Assembly: GCA_019637315.1 (NCBI GenBank) | Contig: JAHBVU010000013.1 | Location: 1 to 40,120, forward strand | Reading direction: 5' to 3' | DNA from: Gemmatimonadales bacterium | Lineage (GTDB): Bacteria > Gemmatimonadota > Gemmatimonadetes > Gemmatimonadales > GWC2-71-9 | Length of the DNA stretch: 40,120 nt | Part shown: piece after piece, positions 25,943 through 34,045 of the stretch | Layout: each line of letters opens with the position of its first letter | Position numbering within the stretch: position 1 is the stretch's first letter | Made by a program: the position numbers and the translations under genes | Notes under the pieces: model-generated | What the model saw: only the letters and a program-made list of their open reading frames with translations | The model's database searches: none | Told to the model about the DNA's origin: nothing

Positions 25943-27202
25943 CTATTCAACGTCAGCCGCAATCGCGGCCGGCAGCTGCGGACCAGGCCGCAACAGATGC
26001 TGCAGTTGATCCCGATGAGCCAGGAATGCGGCGAGTTCCCCGGCCGGCACAGGATCGCCGTTGCCGAGATCGACCGACCCCGGATTGCGGGCCACGCCGT
26101 TCTGTCGGAACTCGTAGTGGAGGTGCGGTCCGGAAGCCAGCCCAGTAGCCCCGACATACCCGATTACATCACCCTGACGAACCCGCGACCCCGTGCGAAC
26201 GCCGGGCGCAAAGCCGCGCAGGTGAGCGTAGCGGGTCGTGATGCCGCTCTTGTGGCGCAGCTCGACCAGGAGGCCATACCCCCCGGCGCGGGTTGCCCGC
26301 AGGACGGTGCCGTCACCGGCCGCCATCACGGGTGTCCCACTGCTGGCCGCATAGTCGATGCCTTCGTGCTTACGGTAAACGCCCAGGACCGGATGGAACC
26401 GAGCCGAGCTGAAACGCGACGAGATCCGCCGGAACTCCACCGGCGCTCGAAGAAAGGCACGCTTGAGCGAGCTGCCCTCTACATCGAAGTACTGTTTTCG
26501 CCCGTCCTGGGTTTCGAATCGGAAGGCAGACTGCTGACGGCCACCAACTTCGAGATGGGACGCCAGAATGTTGCCGACCCGGGTTTCACCCAGTTCGGAC
26601 ACTTCGCGCTCGAACAGCAGGGTGAATCGGTCACCTCGCTGCAGGTCCCGGCTGAAATCGACCGACCAGGCAAATACGTCAGCCAGATCCCAGGCCAGCC
26701 GAACCCGATCGCCCGCGGGAACGTCTTCGCTGAGCTCGGCGTCGATCAGAGCGTCATAGAGCGAGGTTTCGATTCGGCCTTCGAGCCGAACCTGGTGCTG
26801 AGTCCACTCGATCGGTCGGACCTCGGAGGTCCAGGCCGCCGCCTCACGAAACACCCGAGTCTCTTCCGTCCGCTTGGTACGAACGGTCACGTCGACCGGA
26901 TGCGGCACGGTGTCGTGGTACCCGAAGTGAAAGACCTGCCCCGCGCGAACCCGGCGCGCATCGATACCGAGCAGTTCCACCACGGCGGCGAGATCGATCG
27001 CCCCGATGCCGCGCCGGGCAAACAACTCCCCGATCGTTTCACCCGACCGGAGCGTGTCCGAAGCAACCCGACGTTCCACGATCGGGACGATGTCGGGCGC
27101 TTCGGCCGACAACCGCTGCCACGGCCAACTGCCGCGCGCGCTGAACGCGGCAGCCGAGATCAGGATGCCGAGTGCCCCGACGACGGCGAAGAGCCGCCGC
27201 AT
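25943..27202 (-). CDS. M23-family peptidoglycan endopeptidase
   Basis: The 419-aa protein starts with a signal anchor (RLFAVVGALGILISAAAFSARG), has a LysM/OapA-like segment around LRSGETIGELFARRGIGAI (about residues 51-100), a middle domain like the MepM group, and a C-terminal LytM domain. The zinc motifs are intact: HEGIDYAA at about residue 277 and GPHLHYEF near 358, so it should be an active D,D-endopeptidase rather than an EnvC/NlpD-type activator. Such enzymes open cross-links for wall growth. Its ATG overlaps the ftsZ stop as TGATG, tying its translation to division. Confidence 0.88.
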   Translation of the reverse strand: MRRLFAVVGALGILISAAAFSARGSWPWQRLSAEAPDIVPIVERRVASDTLRSGETIGELFARRGIGAIDLAAVVELLGIDARRVRAGQVFHFGYHDTVPHPVDVTVRTKRTEETRVFREAAAWTSEVRPIEWTQHQVRLEGRIETSLYDALIDAELSEDVPAGDRVRLAWDLADVFAWSVDFSRDLQRGDRFTLLFEREVSELGETRVGNILASHLEVGGRQQSAFRFETQDGRKQYFDVEGSSLKRAFLRAPVEFRRISSRFSSARFHPVLGVYRKHEGIDYAASSGTPVMAAGDGTVLRATRAGGYGLLVELRHKSGITTRYAHLRGFAPGVRTGSRVRQGDVIGYVGATGLASGPHLHYEFRQNGVARNPGSVDLGNGDPVPAGELAAFLAHRDQLQHLLRPGPQLPAAIAADVE

Positions 27203-28416
27203 CAGTCCATCTGCCGTCGGATGAAGGTCGGGATCTCCATGTCCGGAAGATCGCTGCCCGGCCCGGGAACAGCCGTCCTCGGCGGCAGTGAAATGGTCCG
27301 GGCAGCTGGCTGCGGAGCCGCTGGCGGACGCGACTCCACCGGAGCTGGCGCGGGCGCCGCCGCGGCAGCGGGCCGTGACTTCTGCTGCGGAAACTGGAGC
27401 ACCTGGGAGCTGGCCCGCTGGGACTGCGCGGGGGCCGGCACGGGCACATCACCGGTCACCGCCCTATCGAAACCCGTCGCGATTACCGTGATGCGGACCT
27501 CACCCTTCAAGGTCGGATCGATCGCGGCGCCGAAGATGATCTCGGCATCGTCACCCACGGCCTCGTGAACGATCTCGGCCATCGTGGTGACTTCGTCGAT
27601 CTGGAGATCTGCGCCAACAACATTCATGAGCACACCGGTTGCGCCGGCAATCGAAATGTTGTCGAGCAGCGGGCTGGTAATGGCCTGCTGCGCGGCCTCG
27701 AGTGCCCGGTTGTCGCCATAGCCAATACCGGTGCCCATCAACGCCGAGCCGCCGTTCTGCATCACGGTCCGCACGTCGGCAAAGTCCACGTTGATGAGAC
27801 CCGTCGCCGTCACCAGCCCCGCAATGCCCTGGGTGGCCTGGAGCAGCACGTCATCGGCCTTCTTGAGCGCGTCCTGGAACAGAATGCCCTTCCCGACCAC
27901 GGCCAGGAGGCGCTCGTTCGGAACCACGATCATAGTATCGACATGCTGCCGCATTTCCATAATGCCGGTCTCGGCCTGCTTCATCCGCTTCTTGCCTTCG
28001 AAGAGGAAGGGCTTGGTCACGATGCCGACCGTCAGGGCGCCGATATCCCGGGCCATCTGGGCAATGAACGGGGCCGCACCAGTGCCGGTGCCACCACCCA
28101 TGCCGCAGGTGACGAAGACAAGGTCGCAGCCCTGCATGGCTTCGAGCACCTCATCCCGGTTCTCCTCGATGGCCTGCCGACCGATTTCCGGTCGTGCCCC
28201 GGCGCCGAGCCCGCGGGTGAGCTTCTTACCAATCTGCACCTTGGCGTCGGCCTTGTTGGACGTCAGGGCCTGTGCGTCGGTATTGACCGACACAAACTCG
28301 ACCCCGACCAGGGCTTCCTGGATCATCCGGTTGACGGCGTTACCTCCGCCACCGCCGACACCGATCACCTTCATGCGGGCGTTCTGAACCGGCGGCTCTT
28401 CAATCCGGAAGGTCAT
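27202..28416 (-). CDS. ftsZ: Cell division GTPase FtsZ
   Basis: The 404-aa tubulin homologue forms the Z ring. The GTPase domain starts KVIGVGGGGGNAVNRMI, contains the tubulin signature GGGTGTGAAPFIAQ at about residue 106 and NVDFADVRTVM. A Pro/Ala/Ser-rich linker (about 318-385) leads to the C-terminal peptide DLPDMEIPTFIRRQMD, the segment known to bind FtsA and other partners. AAGAGG precedes the ATG by two bases, and ftsA ends 21 bp upstream. Confidence 0.97.
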   Translation of the reverse strand: MTFRIEEPPVQNARMKVIGVGGGGGNAVNRMIQEALVGVEFVSVNTDAQALTSNKADAKVQIGKKLTRGLGAGARPEIGRQAIEENRDEVLEAMQGCDLVFVTCGMGGGTGTGAAPFIAQMARDIGALTVGIVTKPFLFEGKKRMKQAETGIMEMRQHVDTMIVVPNERLLAVVGKGILFQDALKKADDVLLQATQGIAGLVTATGLINVDFADVRTVMQNGGSALMGTGIGYGDNRALEAAQQAITSPLLDNISIAGATGVLMNVVGADLQIDEVTTMAEIVHEAVGDDAEIIFGAAIDPTLKGEVRITVIATGFDRAVTGDVPVPAPAQSQRASSQVLQFPQQKSRPAAAAAPAPAPVESRPPAAPQPAARTISLPPRTAVPGPGSDLPDMEIPTFIRRQMD

Positions 28417-28437
28417 GGCCTCTTGTCCTCTCGATGC

Positions 28438-29691
28438 TCAAAAGAAGTCCTGTAACCAGCGCTTGACGGGTCCGATCACCTTGTCCACCGCAGGCGAGCG
28501 GCGCCCATGGGCCCCGAACCCGCCGGTCTGCAGCACCTGCCGTGCTCCGTACAACAGCAACCCTGCGGGCACCGTCATGCGCGGCGATGCAACACGATCG
28601 GCCAGGCCGCTCAGGCCCGTGCCCGGTACCCCGACTCGTACTGGAAGAGCAAACACTTCCCGGGTCAATTCCACAATGCCCGGAAACTGCGCACCACCGC
28701 CGCTCAGCACCACGCCCGCGGCCAACCGCTGACGAAAGCCGGTTCGGTTCAGTTCGTCCAGAGCCAGTTCGAGAATTTCCTGCATCCGCATGTGAACGAT
28801 GTGCGCCAGCACCCGGCGATGCACGTTCCGAGCAGGCTGTCCCGGCAGATTGGGCAGCTGAATGATCTCGTCGTCGGCCACCAGCGGCTCGTACGCCGCT
28901 CCGTGCCGTTCCTTGAGCCGCTCGGCCTCCTGCTGCGGTACCTGCAAGCCGTGCACGATGTCGTTGGTGACATGTCCACCGGCAAACATCAACGATGCCG
29001 TGTGACAGATCTTGCCGTGCTGAAAGACAGCCACGTTGGTCGAGCCACCGCCCAGTTCGATCAGGGCACAGCCCAGTTCCCGTTCATCAGGCGACAGCAC
29101 CGCCAGCGAGCCCGCCAGCGGCTCCAGCACGAATTCGCCGACCCGGAAGCCGGCCCGCTCGATGCAGCGCTGCAGATTGACCATGGCGCTCGAGAGCACG
29201 GTGACGAGGTAGACCTGGGCCTCGAGCCGGGACCCGACCATGCCGATCGGATCGGAAATGCCGTCCTGGGTGTCGACGAGGTAATCCTGGGGCACCCCGT
29301 GGAGCAGTTCATGGTCGCGGCTGAAGGCAATGTTGGCGGCCACTTCGTTGACGCGCGCGACGTCCGCCGTCCGCACCTCGTTGCCAGCCACCGACACCAC
29401 GCCGTGCGACAGCCGTCCCGCCACATGCTCGCCGGCCACGCCAACATACAGCGTGCCGACCTCGACCCCGGCCATCAGCTGCGCATCCTTGAGCGCGCGT
29501 CCGATGGCACGGGTCGTTTCCTCGACATCGCGCACCACGCCCCGTCGGAGCCCCGTGGTCCGTTCGGTGCCGACACCCAGCACCCGAACCCCCGGGTTCC
29601 GTGGATCGCCGGTAACCTCTCCGATCGCGGCCGTGATGGCGCTCGACCCAAGATCGAGCGACGCGACCAGCCGCGGGCCGGCGGCGCTCAT
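28438..29691 (-). CDS. ftsA: Cell division protein FtsA
   Basis: The 417-aa actin-like protein anchors FtsZ at the membrane. It has the phosphate-1 loop VASLDLGSSAITAAIGE, the inserted SHS2 (1C) domain from about residue 85 to 165, the phosphate-2 segment ALIELGGGSTNVAVF, and VVLSGGGAQFPGI as the adenosine motif. The C terminus VIGPVKRWLQDFF is an amphipathic helix of the type that inserts in the inner membrane. ATG overlaps the ftsQ stop as ATGA. Confidence 0.96.
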   Translation of the reverse strand: MSAAGPRLVASLDLGSSAITAAIGEVTGDPRNPGVRVLGVGTERTTGLRRGVVRDVEETTRAIGRALKDAQLMAGVEVGTLYVGVAGEHVAGRLSHGVVSVAGNEVRTADVARVNEVAANIAFSRDHELLHGVPQDYLVDTQDGISDPIGMVGSRLEAQVYLVTVLSSAMVNLQRCIERAGFRVGEFVLEPLAGSLAVLSPDERELGCALIELGGGSTNVAVFQHGKICHTASLMFAGGHVTNDIVHGLQVPQQEAERLKERHGAAYEPLVADDEIIQLPNLPGQPARNVHRRVLAHIVHMRMQEILELALDELNRTGFRQRLAAGVVLSGGGAQFPGIVELTREVFALPVRVGVPGTGLSGLADRVASPRMTVPAGLLLYGARQVLQTGGFGAHGRRSPAVDKVIGPVKRWLQDFF

Positions 29692-30368
29692 CGCGCCCTC
29701 CGCCGGACAATGACACGGCCCTCGAAACGGGCGTCGACTTCAGCGACGTTCCACTGGCGGCTGGACACCTCGGCCAGCGCGGCGGCGGTTCCCTGGATGT
29801 CTTTCGTGGTAGCCCCCACGCGGAAGAGAAGTCGATGCTTCACGGTTTCCAGCACGATCGTGTTCCGCTCCCGGCTGACCGACTCGATGGTGCCGTGCAA
29901 CTCCGAATCAGTGTCGCGCACCCGCTCGATGAACGCGCCGACTTCGCCATCCGCCTCGGCCAGCGGCAGGTCCGCGGGCGAACGGGTCGGATCGAAGGGC
30001 AGGATCCGCCCCCGGCGATCCATCAGCGCCACCCGGTTCTGAGCCCGGACGAATGCCACCGGCTCAAACTCCACCACCTCGACTTCGAGCGCGCCTGGCA
30101 ATCGCCGGTGCACCACGACCCGCTGGACGCCCGGCAACGCCAGCACTCGATCGCGGAGCGGTTCGGTGCTATCGAAAATACTCGCTCCGACCGGGAGCTT
30201 GGCAGCCTCGGCAATTTCGGCGGCGGTGAAGTAGCGCGACCCGGTCACCTCCAGCCGACGCACCTTGAACAGGCTCATCCGACTGAGCGCCATCGGGGCC
30301 AGCCACCAGAGGCTGACCAGGGCCGCCGCGCCGAGCGCCCAGAGCAGGATGATCCAGCCCCGCTTCAC
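29688..30368 (-). CDS. ftsQ: Cell division protein FtsQ/DivIB
   Basis: The 226-aa protein has one N-terminal membrane helix (WIILLWALGAAALVSLWWLAPMAL), then a POTRA domain starting FKVRRLEVTGSRYFTAAEI (about residues 34-100, with LPGVQRVVVHRRLPGALEVEVVE), then the beta domain with ALMDRRGRILPFD. FtsQ links the divisome to the FtsLB complex. The GTG start overlaps the murC stop as GTGA. It follows murC directly, where many genomes have murB or ddl in between. Confidence 0.92.
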   Translation of the reverse strand: MKRGWIILLWALGAAALVSLWWLAPMALSRMSLFKVRRLEVTGSRYFTAAEIAEAAKLPVGASIFDSTEPLRDRVLALPGVQRVVVHRRLPGALEVEVVEFEPVAFVRAQNRVALMDRRGRILPFDPTRSPADLPLAEADGEVGAFIERVRDTDSELHGTIESVSRERNTIVLETVKHRLLFRVGATTKDIQGTAAALAEVSSRQWNVAEVDARFEGRVIVRRRAR

Positions 30369-31738
30369 CGATCTGCCAAACGGCCGAGCAACTCGCGACC
30401 CACTCGGGTGACATCGCCAGCCCCCAACGTAATGACGATATCGCCCGACTCAAGCAGGTCGGCGACGATTCCGGTCAGTTGGGACCGGTCCGCGACATAG
30501 CGCACCCTGGCGCCACTCTGTCGCTCCGCCGCTGCGGCCACCAGCGCACCGGTCACTCCCGGGACCGGCGCCTCTCGGGCACCGTACACGTCGGTGACCA
30601 CCGCAAGGTCCGCCGCAGCAACCGCCTGTCCCATGGCCTCCGCGTGCAGCGCAGTCCGACTGTAGAGATGCGGCTGGAAGACCGCCACCAGGCGCCGCCC
30701 GGGATAGGCCTGCCGCGCCGCAGCGAGCGTCGCCGCCAGCTCGGTCGGATGGTGCGCATAGTCGTCGACGATCGCCACGCCACCCGCCTCGCCCACCCGC
30801 TCGAACCGCCGCCCGACGCCGGCATACGCCGCGAGAGCGGTCGCCGCGCCCGAGACATCCGCCCCGAGCGCATATGCGGCGCCGAGTGCCGCCAGGCCGT
30901 TACGCAGGTTGTGCAGCCCCGGCACCTGCAACGCCAGCGGCACCGCCGACCCGTCGGGAAAGCGCACGGTCGCCCGACTGCCCCGCTCGCTGAGCTGCAC
31001 CGCCTCGAGCCCCAGATCCGGGGCGCCCGGCCCGAACCGCCAGACCCGGCTGCCGATGGCCGCCGCCACCCGATCCGGTCCGGCGCCGTCCGTACCGACC
31101 AGGACCCGCTCTGCCGGCTGCGCAAACTGGAAATAGGCCGCTTCCATCGCCTCGACCGAACCGTAGCACTCGAGGTGATCCGGTTCGACGTTGTTGATGA
31201 TGGCCACCGTCGGCGTCAGCGTCAGAAACGCCTGGTCGTACTCGTCCGCCTCGACCACGAACAGCGCCGTGCCACCCATTCGGGCGTTGCCACCCCAGGA
31301 CGCCACCCGCCCGCCCGCGAGGCCGGTCGGATCGCGGCCCGCGCCGATCAGCGCCTCGGTGGTCATCACGGTGGTGGTCGTCTTGCCGTGCGTACCGGCA
31401 ACGGCCACGACCGTGGCGCCCGCCACCAGCCCGGCTAGCGCCTGCTTCCTGGGCACGATCGGGAGCCCCAGCCGCGCTGCCTCGACGAGGTCCGGGTGCC
31501 CCGGCGGGATCGCCGCACTGGCCACCACCGCCCCGGCCTCGCCCACCAGGAGCGGCGAACTACCCTCGGCAACGACCGCTCCAGCCTTCACGAGATCGGT
31601 GCTGCCCGAGATGTCCGCGTCGGTACCGGTGACCCGCACGCCGCGACGAAGCGCGACCATGGCCAGCGCACTCATTCCGGCGCCGCCGATGCCGACGAAG
31701 TGCAGCGGGCGCGAATCCGACTGGAGAAACAGGTTCAT
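30365..31738 (-). CDS. murC: UDP-N-acetylmuramate--L-alanine ligase
   Basis: The 457-aa Mur ligase adds L-Ala to UDP-MurNAc. The N-terminal Rossmann domain starts LHFVGIGGAGMSALAMVAL, the ATP loop is AGTHGKTTTTVMT at about residue 112, and VVEADEYDQAFLTL and NNVEPDHLECYGSVEAM follow. The C-terminal domain contains VDDYAHHPTELAATLAAAR and AVFQPHLYSRT. It is preceded by 85 non-coding bases after murG, the largest gap in the cluster. Confidence 0.96.
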   Translation of the reverse strand: MNLFLQSDSRPLHFVGIGGAGMSALAMVALRRGVRVTGTDADISGSTDLVKAGAVVAEGSSPLLVGEAGAVVASAAIPPGHPDLVEAARLGLPIVPRKQALAGLVAGATVVAVAGTHGKTTTTVMTTEALIGAGRDPTGLAGGRVASWGGNARMGGTALFVVEADEYDQAFLTLTPTVAIINNVEPDHLECYGSVEAMEAAYFQFAQPAERVLVGTDGAGPDRVAAAIGSRVWRFGPGAPDLGLEAVQLSERGSRATVRFPDGSAVPLALQVPGLHNLRNGLAALGAAYALGADVSGAATALAAYAGVGRRFERVGEAGGVAIVDDYAHHPTELAATLAAARQAYPGRRLVAVFQPHLYSRTALHAEAMGQAVAAADLAVVTDVYGAREAPVPGVTGALVAAAAERQSGARVRYVADRSQLTGIVADLLESGDIVITLGAGDVTRVGRELLGRLADR

Positions 31739-31750
31739 CCGTGTCGGGCT

Positions 31751-31779
31751 AATCTAAAATGCTGTCGAGAGTTGAGAAA
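31751..31779 (-). promoter_or_regulatory. Weak candidate promoter upstream of murC
   Basis: On the minus strand TTTCTC (31779-31774) and TAGATT (31756-31751) are spaced by 17 bp; the -10 matches four of six consensus bases and the -35 only about half. It lies in an AT-richer patch just after a hairpin. Weak on sequence alone. Confidence 0.2.
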
Positions 31780-31781
31780 GA

Positions 31782-31799
31782 CGGAGTCCCTGCACTCCG
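31782..31799 (-). terminator. Possible hairpin terminator/attenuator between murG and murC
   Basis: On the minus strand CGGAGT and ACTCCG form a 6-bp stem with a 6-base loop, followed directly by TCTTTCTC. The stem is short for a strong intrinsic terminator; partial read-through would fit the position inside the cluster. Confidence 0.35.
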
Positions 31800-31823
31800 C
31801 CGGTGCCGAACCCGCGGCGGCGG

Positions 31824-32921
31824 CTACCCGACCAACCGCTCGAGCCGTGCCACGATTTGGGTCACAGCCCCCGGTTTTCCGCGTGCCAGGGCGGCGGCAC
31901 GCATAGCCCCCAGTCGAACCGGATCGGCCAGAAGGTGACGCACGGCCTCCCCCAGCTGGCGCGGCGTGAGATCGGCCTGACGGCGGAGCACGGCCGCCCC
32001 CGCCCGCTCCAGCGCCTCGGCGTTCTTGGTCTGGTGATCGGCCGCCGCGGTCGGCAGCGGTATCAGGATGGACGGCAGCCCCCAGGCACACAGCTCGGCG
32101 ATGGTGGTCATCCCGGCCCGGCCCACCACCAGATCGGCGACGGCGTAGGCATCGGCAATCGGGTCCAGGAAATCGACCACCCGACGGCCCGGCCGGGCAT
32201 CGAGGTCCCGGTATCGGGCGTAGCTGCCTCGTCCGGTAGCCCAGATCAGGTTCAGGTCGGTCAGACCGTCCTCGCCGATCCAGCCCGCCATCAGCTCGTT
32301 GATTGCCACCGCACCTTGGCTCCCGCCAATCACGAGCAGCACCGGCCGGTCGTCCTGCAGGCCAAAACCGGCGCGTGCCGCCGCCCGCCGCTCGGGGCTG
32401 GGAGGCGCAATCGGGCTGCCCGTCACCACCACCTCGGTCGAGCGCCCCGGGCGCAGATGCGGAACCGCCTCGGGCGCGCCGAGGTAGACCTCCCGCACCC
32501 GTGGCGCGAGCCATCGGGTGGCCAACCCGGGATAGGCGTCCTGATCGAGGATGGCAGTCGGAATCCCGCGGCGAGCCGCCGCCCAGAGCAACGGCCCCGA
32601 GGCGTAGCCACCGGTGCCGACCACCAGCGCCGGCCGTTCCTGATCCAGCAAGCGCCGAATCATGCCGAGCAAGCGTAACGCGAGCCAGGGCCAGCGGTAG
32701 TTCTTCCACCATTGCCGCCGGTAGATCGGCTCGAACGGCAGCAGGTGGAAGGGATAGTCCCTGGCCGGGAGCAAATGCGACTCGACGCCTCGCGTGGCGC
32801 CGACCATGACGATCCGCCACTCGGGATGACGCGTCCGGAGCGCGTCGGCAATGGCCAATGCAGGCATCAGGTGCCCCCCGGTACCGCCCCCGGCCACCAG
32901 GACCGTGAGGGGCCCGCTCAC
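31824..32921 (-). CDS. murG: UDP-GlcNAc--lipid I N-acetylglucosaminyltransferase
   Basis: The 365-aa GT28-family enzyme makes lipid II from lipid I on the cytoplasmic face of the membrane. It has the N-terminal glycine loop VLVAGGGTGGHLMPALA, VVGTGGYASGPLLWAA, the middle loop VIGGSQGAVAIN and the UDP-GlcNAc site GRAGMTTIAELCAWG followed by DHQTKNAEAL. The GTG at 32921 overlaps the ftsW stop as GTGA and gives a standard N terminus; the frame open to 33368 lies over ftsW and is not coding. Confidence 0.95.
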   Translation of the reverse strand: MSGPLTVLVAGGGTGGHLMPALAIADALRTRHPEWRIVMVGATRGVESHLLPARDYPFHLLPFEPIYRRQWWKNYRWPWLALRLLGMIRRLLDQERPALVVGTGGYASGPLLWAAARRGIPTAILDQDAYPGLATRWLAPRVREVYLGAPEAVPHLRPGRSTEVVVTGSPIAPPSPERRAAARAGFGLQDDRPVLLVIGGSQGAVAINELMAGWIGEDGLTDLNLIWATGRGSYARYRDLDARPGRRVVDFLDPIADAYAVADLVVGRAGMTTIAELCAWGLPSILIPLPTAAADHQTKNAEALERAGAAVLRRQADLTPRQLGEAVRHLLADPVRLGAMRAAALARGKPGAVTQIVARLERLVG

Positions 32922-34045
32922 GGAGGCACGGCGCGGCCGCGCATCCGGCCGACACTCATGACCACGCCAACCCCCAGCAGTGTGACCCAGAGGTTCGACC
33001 GACCCGCCGACATGAACGGCAGCACCAGCCCGGTCGTGGGCATCAACCCCATGTTGACCGCCATGTGCATCAGAGCGGTAATCCCAACGGATGCGGTCAG
33101 CCCTCCCGCCAGGTAGCGTCCAAACGGATCCGGCGCCGTTCGGGCAATCCGAAGCCCGAGCCAGCAGAAGAGGCCGAACAGCGCCACCACGAACGTCACC
33201 CCCAGAAAGCCCCACTCCTCGCCGACGGTGCTGAAGAGGAAGTCTGAGGGTGCATAGGGCAGATAGTTGAGCTTGAGCTGGCCTTCGCCGAACCCTGTGC
33301 CGAAGAACCGGCCCGAGGCAAACCCTTTGGTGGCCTGGTCGAGCTGCCAGTTGGTGGTGGCCTGACAATCCGAGGCAAGGCCGAAGAAACAGCGGAACCG
33401 CTGGAAGCGATACGGCTCAGCCATGATCGCCGTGACGCCGGCAAACACCACCCCGATGAAGAGCAGCAGGAACTGGCCGATCTTGGCGCCGGCAATGAAG
33501 AGAATCGTTCCGCCCAGCACGGCAATGATCGTGGCCATCGACAGATTGGGCTGCAGCAGAACCAGCAGGGAGACCAGTCCCGTCACGACGAGCACCGGCG
33601 CCATCCCCTTCTTGAACTCGCGGATCTGCTCACCCTTCTTGGCGGCGATCATCGCAACCCAGACCACGATGGCAAACCGCGCCAGCTCCGAAGGCTGGAA
33701 CCCCACTCCGGCGACATTGATCCACCGCTTGGCGCCGTTGATCCGCGGTGCAATCGACCCGAGTCCTGGCAAGAGCAGAATCACCAGGAGCAAGAGCGTG
33801 AAAAACAGGATCGGCCAGGCCCAGTCGCGCCAGCGCTGGTAATCGATCCGCGATGCGATCAGCAGCACCACCGCGCCCACCGCGGCGCCGAAGAGCTGCT
33901 TGAGCGCCACACTCAGCCCGGCATCCTGGAAGCTTGCTGCCGAGTAGACGCTGACGATCCCGAAAACAGTCAGCACGGCCGTCACGGTCCCGAAGAGGCG
34001 CGTTTCCCAACGCACCTCGCTCGGATGGTCGACCTGACGATTCAC
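32918..34045 (-). CDS. ftsW: Septal peptidoglycan glycosyltransferase FtsW
   Basis: The 375-aa SEDS protein has about ten membrane helices. Hallmarks are RINGAKRWINVAGVGFQPSE with the Glu of the helix entrance, LVLLQPNLSMATI, and FGTGFGEGQLKLNYLPYAPSDFLFSTVGEEWGF. It polymerises lipid II together with FtsI. GTG at 34045 has GGAGG four bases upstream and overlaps the murD stop as GTGA; the frame open to 34117 lacks these signals. The large periplasmic loop before KGFASG has two cysteines eight apart (CFFGLASDC), unlike the enteric protein. Confidence 0.94.
   Translation of the reverse strand: MNRQVDHPSEVRWETRLFGTVTAVLTVFGIVSVYSAASFQDAGLSVALKQLFGAAVGAVVLLIASRIDYQRWRDWAWPILFFTLLLLVILLLPGLGSIAPRINGAKRWINVAGVGFQPSELARFAIVVWVAMIAAKKGEQIREFKKGMAPVLVVTGLVSLLVLLQPNLSMATIIAVLGGTILFIAGAKIGQFLLLFIGVVFAGVTAIMAEPYRFQRFRCFFGLASDCQATTNWQLDQATKGFASGRFFGTGFGEGQLKLNYLPYAPSDFLFSTVGEEWGFLGVTFVVALFGLFCWLGLRIARTAPDPFGRYLAGGLTASVGITALMHMAVNMGLMPTTGLVLPFMSAGRSNLWVTLLGVGVVMSVGRMRGRAVPP

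Noticed and set aside
25778-27568. 596-codon open frame on the plus strand
   Set aside because: Antisense shadow of the M23 and ftsZ genes; no family resemblance and no initiation signals.
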